Shown: positions 16,829-23,429 of the stretch, in pieces
Numbering within the stretch: the stretch's first letter is position 1
Layout: the number at the start of each line of letters is the position of its first letter
From: Candidatus Bipolaricaulota bacterium
GTDB taxonomy: Bacteria; Bipolaricaulota; Bipolaricaulia; Bipolaricaulales; Bipolaricaulaceae
DNA length: 64,000 nucleotides
Assembly (NCBI GenBank): GCA_014360985.1
Contig: JACIWK010000006.1
Location: 33,905 to 97,904, forward strand
Direction of reading: 5' to 3'
Translations under genes and position numbers: made by a program
Notes under the pieces: model-generated
Told to the model about the DNA's origin: nothing
Database searches by the model: none
The model's input: only the letters and a program-made list of their open reading frames with translations

Positions 16829-16907
16829 CCACGACAAGGGCAAACCCCTCGCGAGGGGGGGGACGCAAAGCCACGGGTCCCACGCGGACAGCCGGGTTGC
16901 CGAATGG
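16829..16907 (+). promoter_or_regulatory. Cyclic-di-GMP-I (GEMM-I) riboswitch 1, before the subtilase gene
   Basis: All conserved blocks of the class I c-di-GMP aptamer occur in order: AGGGCAAACC, a P2 stem with a GNRA loop (CCCCTC-GCGA-GGGGGG, one G-U), GGGACGCAAAGCC, a P3 arm, and GCCGGGTTGCCGAA. The base aligned with the ligand-contacting G20 of the Vibrio Vc2 aptamer is G, consistent with c-di-GMP rather than cyclic AMP-GMP. The downstream ATG (16904-16906) lies in the predicted 3' strand of P1, with no separate expression platform. See findings. Confidence 0.93.
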
Positions 16908-17977
16908 AACGCACAACGAGGGCGCAGCGGCGGTGGGCAGCAGCGGTCGGCCTTGTGCTGGTCGCCTTCCTGTTGAGTGGATCCTCGATCCAACCCCTCG
17001 CTCCCGCGGGGGGCGCCGGGGCGACCGGCCTGCCTCAGTTGATTGGGGCGGCCCTCCCGTGGGGGCTCGAGCGGATCCACGCCCCCCAGGCGTGGCAGGT
17101 GACCACGGGAAGCCCGGAGGTCATCGTCGCGGTGATCGATAGCGGCATCGATTGGACGATCCCCGAGTTGGCCGCGGTGCGCTGGACGAACCCGCGCGAG
17201 ATCCCTGGCAACGGCATCGATGACGATGGGAACGGGTACGTGGACGACGTCTACGGGTGGGACTTCCGAGACAACGTTCCAGCCCACCTCCGGCGCACGC
17301 AGCTTCACTGGCACGGAACGTTCGTCGCTGGGATCATCGCCGGCCGGCTGAGCGAGGGCACGGCCGCGGGCGTGGCCCCGAACGTGCGGATCATGGACGT
17401 GCGGTTCCTCGACTCCCGTGGCCTGTTCACGACCAAGGATTGGGACCGCCTGGCGGCGGCCATCCGCTACGCCGTCGACAATGGAGCGCGGATCATCAAC
17501 CTTAGCCTGTACGCCAAGGGGACACCGCCGGCGGTTGTGGAAGGAGCCCTTGCCTACGCGGCATCGCGAGGGGCAATCGTGGTGGGGATCGCCGGGAACG
17601 AAGCCCGGGCGGAGGTCCTCTATCCGGGCCGGTACAGCACTGTTCTCGCCGCATCCGCCACGGATGCTGCCGACGCCCTGGCCTCGTTCAGCTCGTGGGG
17701 GCCGGAGGTCGCTGTGGCGGCCCCCGGGCACGAGGTCGTCTCTCTCCTCCCAGGAGGGAGGGTGGCCACGAACTCCGGCACCTCCTTCGCCGCCCCCCAC
17801 GTGAGCGGCACGTTGGCCCTCATCCTGTCCGCGAATCCTGCTCTGAGCGCGGAGGAGGCGGCGCGGATCCTTCTCGCCACCAGCTCCCCCCTCACACCGA
17901 CCCCTGACCCGCGCTTCGGGGCGGGCCTGGTGAACGCGGGGCGTGGGGTGGCAGCAGCGGCAGGGATCGCCCGCTAG
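16904..17977 (+). CDS. Secreted subtilisin-like serine protease (S8 family)
   Basis: A 357-residue exported subtilase. ATG at 16904 starts a signal peptide (RRWAAAVGLVLVAFLLSG). Catalytic triad: D79 in VIVAVIDSGID, H137 in HWHGTFVAGI, S294 in NSGTSFAAPHVSG; the oxyanion Asn is N232 in GIAGNE. The insert NGIDDDGNGYVDDVYGWDF is typical of bacterial subtilases. There is almost no propeptide and no C-terminal anchor. No Shine-Dalgarno sequence is visible because the start codon abuts the riboswitch aptamer. Co-location with c-di-GMP-controlled surface proteins suggests it trims or releases an adhesin or other surface protein; that is inference. Confidence 0.93.
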   Translation: MERTTRAQRRWAAAVGLVLVAFLLSGSSIQPLAPAGGAGATGLPQLIGAALPWGLERIHAPQAWQVTTGSPEVIVAVIDSGIDWTIPELAAVRWTNPREIPGNGIDDDGNGYVDDVYGWDFRDNVPAHLRRTQLHWHGTFVAGIIAGRLSEGTAAGVAPNVRIMDVRFLDSRGLFTTKDWDRLAAAIRYAVDNGARIINLSLYAKGTPPAVVEGALAYAASRGAIVVGIAGNEARAEVLYPGRYSTVLAASATDAADALASFSSWGPEVAVAAPGHEVVSLLPGGRVATNSGTSFAAPHVSGTLALILSANPALSAEEAARILLATSSPLTPTPDPRFGAGLVNAGRGVAAAAGIAR

Positions 17978-17991
17978 GGACGAATGTCCTC

Positions 17992-18020
17992 TTGACAGGA
18001 GACAGGAGCCGTCTTATAGT
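17992..18020 (+). promoter_or_regulatory. Near-consensus sigma-70 promoter before riboswitch 2
   Basis: TTGACA (17992-17997), 17-nt spacer, TATAGT (18015-18020), just 15 bp after the subtilase stop. The predicted start is about 18027, directly ahead of the second aptamer. Confidence 0.8.
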
Positions 18021-18040
18021 GCAAACCAACGTAAACTAAC

Positions 18041-18114
18041 CCTGACAAGGGCAAACCCACGGGAACGTGGGGACGCAAAGCTACGAACCCAGGACGGGTA
18101 GTCGGGCTGCCAGG
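18041..18114 (+). promoter_or_regulatory. Cyclic-di-GMP-I (GEMM-I) riboswitch 2, before the RHH-MshEN gene
   Basis: Conserved blocks AAGGGCAAACC, P2 stem CCCACG-GGAA-CGTGGG with a GNRA loop, GGGACGCAAAGC, a P3 arm and GTCGGGCTGCCAGG. A short P1 (CCT 18041-18043 with AGG 18112-18114) closes it. The aptamer 3' strand is shared with the following terminator, so ligand binding and termination exclude each other. Confidence 0.93.
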
Positions 18115-18135
18115 CAAGGCCGGCAGCCCGTTTTC
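18103..18135 (+). terminator. Intrinsic terminator overlapping riboswitch 2 (expression platform)
   Basis: CGGGCTGCC (18103-18111) pairs perfectly over 9 bp with GGCAGCCCG (18122-18130), loop 10 nt, followed by TTTTCGTT. The left arm contains conserved 3' nucleotides of the c-di-GMP aptamer. The simplest model is that bound ligand holds these bases in the aptamer, prevents the hairpin and turns the gene on. Confidence 0.8.
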
Positions 18136-18166
18136 GTTGGGTGCGGCAAGCAAGGAGGGCAGCGAC

Positions 18167-18490
18167 GTGCAGGTGACGTTGTACTACAACAGCGAGGACC
18201 AGTACCTGTTGGGGCTGGTGGATGGGATCGCCGAGCGCGAGCGTAAATCCCGGTCGGCGGTGATCATGTCCATTCTCGAGGAGTACTTTGAGCGCAACAA
18301 ACGCCTCGGGGAGATCCTCGTGGACTTGAAGGCCATTTCCCCGCAGGATGTCGAACGGGCTCTCCAAGAGCAGAAGAAACCGGGCAACGGAACACGACGG
18401 CTGGGGGAGATCCTGGTCGAGAAGGGTCTGGTGCGGGATACAATGCTAAAGCGGGCCCTGGTGATTCAGGGCCGGTTCAGCCAAAGTTAG
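18167..18490 (+). CDS. Ribbon-helix-helix protein fused to an MshEN c-di-GMP-binding motif
   Basis: A 107-residue protein; GTG at 18167 is chosen because AGGAGGG lies 7 nt upstream, whereas the TTG at 18137 falls in the terminator tail. Residues 1-43 have the ribbon-helix-helix pattern: strand VQVTLYYNSEDQ, then two helices with KSRSAVIMSILEEYFE, as in CopG/MetJ-type DNA-binding proteins. Residues about 46-101 hold two 24-residue repeats, RLGEILVDLKAI...VERALQEQ and RLGEILVEKGLV...LKRALVIQ, matching both halves of the MshEN motif that binds c-di-GMP in MshE/GspE-type ATPases; no ATPase follows. I infer a one-component c-di-GMP-responsive transcription factor, itself under a c-di-GMP riboswitch. 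Direct DNA targets are unknown. Confidence 0.8.
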   Translation: MQVTLYYNSEDQYLLGLVDGIAERERKSRSAVIMSILEEYFERNKRLGEILVDLKAISPQDVERALQEQKKPGNGTRRLGEILVEKGLVRDTMLKRALVIQGRFSQS

Positions 18491-18516
18491 AAGCACGCTA
18501 ACCAAGACGTACAGAA

Positions 18517-18592
18517 CGCCGAAAAGGTAAACCCGGAGCGATCCGGGGGCGCAAAGCCATGGACCTCCCGTAGGCCGCCAGGCTGCCGAAGC
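18517..18592 (+). promoter_or_regulatory. Cyclic-di-GMP-I (GEMM-I) riboswitch 3, before the giant surface protein gene
   Basis: Blocks AAAAGGTAAACC, P2 stem CCCGGA-GCGA-TCCGGG with a GNRA loop, GGCGCAAAGCC, and GCCGCCAGGCTGCCGAA. It departs from consensus more than the other two (GGTAAACC instead of GGCAAACC, GGGCGC instead of GGGACGC) and its P1 is weak. There is no promoter of its own that I can see; it lies 27 bp after the RHH-MshEN stop, so it may act inside a longer transcript. The Shine-Dalgarno AGGAGGGG for the next gene follows 6-8 nt later, favouring translational control. Confidence 0.85.
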
Positions 18593-18609
18593 ACAAGCAG
18601 GAGGGGACC

Positions 18610-21600
18610 ATGGCGAATCGAGGGTGCTTGCTGGGTACATCCAGGGTTGTCCTGACCGTTGCCTGTTCAGCCATTGCCATCGCCGCCCTTTGGGCGCCTA
18701 CAGCGACGGCACAGGGTTGGCCTTACTGCATTGGGAACTGCAACGCTAAGGACGTGGCCGTTGAGCGGCTCTACCTGGCGAACGTCAGCTACGTCAACGG
18801 CGTGCTCTCAGCGGATGTGTACGTGGACTTCAAAGTGACCGCTGCTGACAGATACTGCGTCCTCATCGCAATCGGCTTCTCTGCGTCGAGCGGTTGCCCG
18901 AACGTTCAGACTGTCTGGCGGATGTTTGGTGACCTTCCCCAAGGGGCGTACATAGGCCAGTACGTTGGCCGGATTAGCGTCGCGGGCAATCAGTTGTGGG
19001 TTTGCCGGCAGTTTGCTGAGTGGAGGAATCAGGTAAGTCCAGGTGGATGTCCCACGGGGGACTGCAACCTGTACTCGGTCGGCTCCAAGTGCTGGGAGTC
19101 GACTGGCGGGCCCTACATCGTATACGAGGTAGAAGACCCCAGACTGTCGATCCAGAAGAAGACGAACGGGGTGGATGCCGATACGCCGCCGGGGCCGATG
19201 GTGCTGGCGGGGTCCACCGTCACCTGGACGTACGAGGTGACGAACACGGGGAACGTGACGTTGACTGACGTGGTCGTGACCGACGATAAGGCAGGACCGA
19301 TCGGGACGATCCCGACGTTGGCCCCGGGAGCGAGCGCGACCCTGACGAAGATGGGGGTAGCGGAAGCGGGGCAGTACGCGAACGTAGGGACCGCAACGAC
19401 AACCTACAACGGGCAGACAGTGAGCGATACGGATCCCAGCCACTATGTGGGAGTAGACGGGTACATCACGATCACGCCAGGGTCGGCGACGAACGAGGTG
19501 GGTGACCCGCACACGTTCTTGATCACGGCGTACGCGCAAGGGGCGGCCCCCAGTGGGTGGAGCTTGGCCTACACGGTGATGCCGAGTCCGTCCAGCGTGA
19601 GCCTGAGTGGGCCAACGGTGGCCTTGGATGGGATGAGCGCCACCTGGAACTTGACGATCAACCACCCCTCACCAGCCGTGTTCACGGCGTCGGCCACGGT
19701 CGCGATGACGTTCACGGGCGGAACCCAAGTCGTGCGGACCACGAACGGGTCCTCCCCCAACAGCGCCCCGGCCACCAAGTCCTACGAGTACCGCCAGGCG
19801 AAGATCGACCTTACCCCGGGCTCGGACACGAACGAGGTCGGGGAGGACCACGTCATCACGGCAACGGTGCGGGTATGGAACGGGACGAGCTGGGTCGTGC
19901 CTCCCAACGGCGGATCGGTCACGTTCTCCATCGCCTCGGACACCACCGGCACCGCCGCGATCGTGTCCACGAACCCCGCCCCGATCTCGGGCGGGACGGC
20001 CCAGGTCACCATCCGCGCCACGAACCCAGGCCTGGTGAAGGTCCACGCGGTAGCGGACGTCTTGGGTACGGGCACCGTGACCGCCGAGACCGGGGTTGGC
20101 CCAAGCGGCCCCGACGCCGAGAAGATCTACGAGTACCGCCAGGTCAGGATCCGCCTCACCCCGCTTGCGGACACGAACGAGGTGGGCGAGAACCACGCGT
20201 TCACGGCCACGGTCGAGGTGTACGTGGTCGGCACGGGGTGGGTTGCCGCCCCCGATGGAACCCCGGTCACGTTCAGCTTCGTCACGAACCCGATCGGGGC
20301 CACGTTCGTGGGGCCGAGCTCGACGACAACGAGCGGCGGCCAGGCTCAGGGGACGATCACCGCCACCCAGCCTGGAACCGTGACGGTGAAGGCCCAGGCC
20401 ACGGTGGGGTCCCTCACCGTGGAAACAAACGGGTCCGGTGAGAACAGCGCCCCGGCCACCAAGTCCTACGAGTACCGCCAGGCGAAGATCGACCTTACCC
20501 CGGGCTCGGACACGAACGAGGTCGGGGAGGACCACGTCATCACGGCAACGGTGCGGGTATGGAACGGGACGAGCTGGGTCGTGCCTCCCAACGGCGGATC
20601 GGTCACGTTCTCCATCGCCTCGGACACCACCGGCACCGCCGCGATCGTGTCCACGAACCCCGCCCCGATCTCGGGCGGGACGGCCCAGGTCACCATCCGC
20701 GCCACGAACCCAGGCCTGGTGAAGGTCCACGCGGTAGCGGACGTCTTGGGTACGGGCACCGTGACCGCCGAGACCGGGGTTGGCCCAAGCGGCCCCGACG
20801 CCGAGAAGATCTACGAGTACCGCCAGGTCAGGATCCGCCTCACCCCGCTTGCGGACACGAACGAGGTGGGCGAGAACCACGCGTTCACGGCCACGGTCGA
20901 GGTGTACGTGGTCGGCACGGGGTGGGTTGCCGCCCCCGATGGAACCCCGGTCACGTGCAGCTTCGTCACGAACCCGATCGGGGCCACGTTCGTGGGGCCG
21001 AGCTCGACGACAACGAGCGGCGGCCAGGCTCAGGGGACGATCACCGCCACCCAGCCTGGAACCGTGACGGTGAAGGCCCAGGCCACGGTGGGGTCCCTCA
21101 CCGTGGAAACAAACGGGTCCGGTGAGAACAGCGCCCCGGCCACCAAGTCCTACGTGGACGCCAGGATCAGCGTGACCCCGCTGGAGTCAGTGAACCCGGT
21201 AGGCACGAACCACACCGTAACCGCGCTTGTGGAGATCAACTCCGGAGCAGGCTGGGTGCCGGTGCCGAATGGAACGCCGGTCGTGTTCACGCTTCTCAAC
21301 AACACCGCCGGAGCTACGTTTGTGCCAGCATCGACCACGTCGACCACGGGCGGGCAGGCCTCGGTGACCGTGTTCTCATCGAACCCTGGTGGTGTCGTCA
21401 TCCGGGCGACGGCGGACATGACTGTGGCAGGCTTGGCGCTGCAGCGGGCGACCGGGTCCGGTGGCCTGAACGGGTCGGACGCCGTCAAGAACTGGGTCCG
21501 GAACAACGAGCCGCCCACGGCGGAGAGCCTATCTCTGGTGACGTGCCGGAACACGCCCCTCGCCTTCTCCCTCTGGGGCAGCGACCCCGACCTGAACCCG

Positions 21601-23355
21601 GCGGATCCGGCGTCGCATCCGCTGACGTTCGCGATCATCGGGGCACCGACCTACGGCGCGGTGAGCGGAGACCTGAGTGCTGTCAAGTACAGCGCGCCGC
21701 ACAACGCGGCGGTGGACGTGGTGTACACACCGCAGCTTGACTTCCTGGGGACCGACTTCATCGCGTATACCGTCACGGATCCCACCGGCACGTTCGCCGT
21801 GGGAAGGATCCAGATCATGGTGGTCGACTGCGGGGAGGAGATCGCCGGTGGAGGCGGCGCCCTTGGCCCGCGGATCGTGATCAACGAGGTCGCCTGGGGC
21901 GGCACGGAAGCCGATCCAATGCACGAATGGATTGAACTCTACAGTTCGTTTGATGAGCCGCTGGACCTCACGGGGTGGACCCTCCGCTGGCAGCGCAAGC
22001 AGCCGGCGACGATGCTCGACCAGTACGTGAAGGTCGTGGCGCTCCGCGGGACGATTGCCCCCTACGGGTTCTACCTCATGGAGCGCCGCACCGACGACGT
22101 GGTGAGCGACATCGAGGCCGACCTCATCTATGACGAGGTAGGACCGATTGTGATCAGCGAGATCGCGTGGGGCGGCACGCCGGCGAGCGCCGACGACCAG
22201 TGGATCGAGCTCCTCAACGTGACGGAGCGAGAGGTGGACCTCACGGGGTGGAGCTTGCGCTGGCGGCTGGCCCGGCCTGTTACCCCCGCCGATGAGGCAT
22301 GGAAGGTGGTCGAGCTACGGGGGACCGTCCCCGCCCAGTCAACGTACCTCTTGAAGCGGGGGACAGAGTTGGTGATCGGGGACGTACCGGCAGACCTGAT
22401 CTACCATGCGGCCCTCGATCCGAGGGGCGAGGTGCTGGAGCTCCTCGACTCCACGGGGAAGGTTGTGGATACAGCCAACGCCGACCGGAGCGGTGTCGGT
22501 GGATGGGCAGCCGGGTATGGGCTTGACGGTGCCCTGCCGCACGCGACGATGGAACGGGTGAACCCCTTCGACATGGACCATGAACTCAACTGGCGGCCCA
22601 ACACAGGGGTGCTCAGCTGCGGGCACGACCGAGGGGGCAACGCTCTGACTGCATCACCGCGGTCCGTGAACGAGCAAATCCTGTTCTGGGCCTACCCAGG
22701 TGTCGATCCGGCGGAGTTCCCCGCGGACCTGGTGACGCTCCCGTTCACCCTGGAGCTCTCCAACCTAGGAGAAGTTCTGGAGCTCGTGGATCCGCTGGGG
22801 AGGATCGTGGACACCGCCAACGCGGACAACCCCCACCGGGACGGCTGGGCGGCGGGTTACGGTCTCTACGGGGCACAGCAGTTCGCAACTATGGAACGGG
22901 TCGATCCCTCGCTCCCCGATCTCGACGAACATTGGGACCCCAACCGGTACATTGTGATCAACGGCCTCGACGCGCAAGAGGTGTGCCTCGTGGCCACGGC
23001 CCGGGCAACGAACGAGCCAGTGGTGATCGGGCATATCTCAGATCAAGCATTGCAGGTCGTCCGCCGTGGTGAGCTGCTCACGATCGCTGTGGTGGCGCCA
23101 GCCCTTTGCGACGAGGTTCCGTGCCTTCCGCATGCTGTCCTCACCCAGGCCGATGAGGTGGCCGGCGGAGCGGGGGCGGCGCTGCCCGAGGAGACCATCG
23201 CGCGCGCACTGATGGGGAAGCGCGTCGGCCGCACGGACAACTTCCTGTTCCAGGTGTCGACGGCAGACCTCGAGCCAGGGAAGTACCGCTTGTGGATCTC
23301 CCTCGGTGAGGGGCTGCTCCGTGTGGTGGCGTTCGAGGTGGTGCCCAGCCAGTAG
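18610..23355 (+). CDS. Giant secreted multidomain surface protein (Ig-like repeats, lamin-tail domains)
   Basis: 1581 residues. ATG at 18610 follows AGGAGGGG; a signal peptide ends near TATAQGW. Order: Cys-containing N-terminal domain (about 36-175); DUF11-like domain (VTWTYEVTNTGNVTLTDVVV); a series of about 110-residue bacterial Ig (Big_1-like) domains, each starting ITPGS/LTPxxDTNEVG; another Big domain; a cadherin-like domain (YTPQLDFLGTDFIAYTVTDP, about 965-1075); two lamin-tail domains (IVINEVAWGGT and IVISEIAWGGTPASADDQWI, each with DLTGWxLRW); and a beta-rich C-terminus. No sortase, PEP-CTERM or barrel anchor is seen. Such modules suit an adhesin or biofilm matrix protein. Controlled by c-di-GMP riboswitch 3. 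Includes an exact 684-bp tandem duplication. Confidence 0.85.
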   Translation: MANRGCLLGTSRVVLTVACSAIAIAALWAPTATAQGWPYCIGNCNAKDVAVERLYLANVSYVNGVLSADVYVDFKVTAADRYCVLIAIGFSASSGCPNVQTVWRMFGDLPQGAYIGQYVGRISVAGNQLWVCRQFAEWRNQVSPGGCPTGDCNLYSVGSKCWESTGGPYIVYEVEDPRLSIQKKTNGVDADTPPGPMVLAGSTVTWTYEVTNTGNVTLTDVVVTDDKAGPIGTIPTLAPGASATLTKMGVAEAGQYANVGTATTTYNGQTVSDTDPSHYVGVDGYITITPGSATNEVGDPHTFLITAYAQGAAPSGWSLAYTVMPSPSSVSLSGPTVALDGMSATWNLTINHPSPAVFTASATVAMTFTGGTQVVRTTNGSSPNSAPATKSYEYRQAKIDLTPGSDTNEVGEDHVITATVRVWNGTSWVVPPNGGSVTFSIASDTTGTAAIVSTNPAPISGGTAQVTIRATNPGLVKVHAVADVLGTGTVTAETGVGPSGPDAEKIYEYRQVRIRLTPLADTNEVGENHAFTATVEVYVVGTGWVAAPDGTPVTFSFVTNPIGATFVGPSSTTTSGGQAQGTITATQPGTVTVKAQATVGSLTVETNGSGENSAPATKSYEYRQAKIDLTPGSDTNEVGEDHVITATVRVWNGTSWVVPPNGGSVTFSIASDTTGTAAIVSTNPAPISGGTAQVTIRATNPGLVKVHAVADVLGTGTVTAETGVGPSGPDAEKIYEYRQVRIRLTPLADTNEVGENHAFTATVEVYVVGTGWVAAPDGTPVTCSFVTNPIGATFVGPSSTTTSGGQAQGTITATQPGTVTVKAQATVGSLTVETNGSGENSAPATKSYVDARISVTPLESVNPVGTNHTVTALVEINSGAGWVPVPNGTPVVFTLLNNTAGATFVPASTTSTTGGQASVTVFSSNPGGVVIRATADMTVAGLALQRATGSGGLNGSDAVKNWVRNNEPPTAESLSLVTCRNTPLAFSLWGSDPDLNPADPASHPLTFAIIGAPTYGAVSGDLSAVKYSAPHNAAVDVVYTPQLDFLGTDFIAYTVTDPTGTFAVGRIQIMVVDCGEEIAGGGGALGPRIVINEVAWGGTEADPMHEWIELYSSFDEPLDLTGWTLRWQRKQPATMLDQYVKVVALRGTIAPYGFYLMERRTDDVVSDIEADLIYDEVGPIVISEIAWGGTPASADDQWIELLNVTEREVDLTGWSLRWRLARPVTPADEAWKVVELRGTVPAQSTYLLKRGTELVIGDVPADLIYHAALDPRGEVLELLDSTGKVVDTANADRSGVGGWAAGYGLDGALPHATMERVNPFDMDHELNWRPNTGVLSCGHDRGGNALTASPRSVNEQILFWAYPGVDPAEFPADLVTLPFTLELSNLGEVLELVDPLGRIVDTANADNPHRDGWAAGYGLYGAQQFATMERVDPSLPDLDEHWDPNRYIVINGLDAQEVCLVATARATNEPVVIGHISDQALQVVRRGELLTIAVVAPALCDEVPCLPHAVLTQADEVAGGAGAALPEETIARALMGKRVGRTDNFLFQVSTADLEPGKYRLWISLGEGLLRVVAFEVVPSQ
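19761..21128 (+). repeat. Two near-identical 684-bp tandem repeats in the giant gene
   Basis: Unit 1 is 19761-20444 and unit 2 is 20445-21128; a short third start (to about 21153) follows. Each unit is 228 codons, two Ig-like domains. The translations differ at one residue: T at 20273 versus G at 20957 (Phe to Cys). Such identity implies a very recent duplication or active homogenisation, and copy number could vary between cells or be miscounted in assembly. Confidence 0.95.
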
Positions 23356-23381
23356 CGGGTTCGCCGAAGGCGCCCAAGAGA

Positions 23382-23411
23382 AGGGCCCGGCCGTCTGCCC
23401 GGGCCCTTTTT
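23382..23411 (+). terminator. Intrinsic terminator after the giant surface protein gene
   Basis: AGGGCCCGG (23382-23390) and CCGGGCCCT (23399-23407) form a 9-bp GC stem with an 8-nt loop followed by TTTTTC. It lies between convergent genes and could weakly serve the minus strand too. Confidence 0.85.
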
Positions 23412-23429
23412 CACTGGACGCGCAGGGTC

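Noticed and set aside
16614-16916. N-terminal extension of the IS481-like fragment up to 16916
   Set aside because: The extra 100 residues read through the promoter and riboswitch 1 in antisense and show no transposase features.
18137-18166. TTG at 18137 as the start of the RHH-MshEN gene
   Set aside because: It lies in the terminator tail and lacks a ribosome site; GTG at 18167 has AGGAGGG 7 nt upstream and begins directly with the RHH strand.
18808-20880. Repeated minus-strand open frames under the giant surface gene
   Set aside because: Antisense shadows of the tandem repeat; the repeat makes the same false frames appear twice.
19761-21128. Tandem repeat as a CRISPR-like or integron-like array
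   Set aside because: Units are 684 bp, coding and in frame with Ig-like domains; no short repeats with unique spacers.
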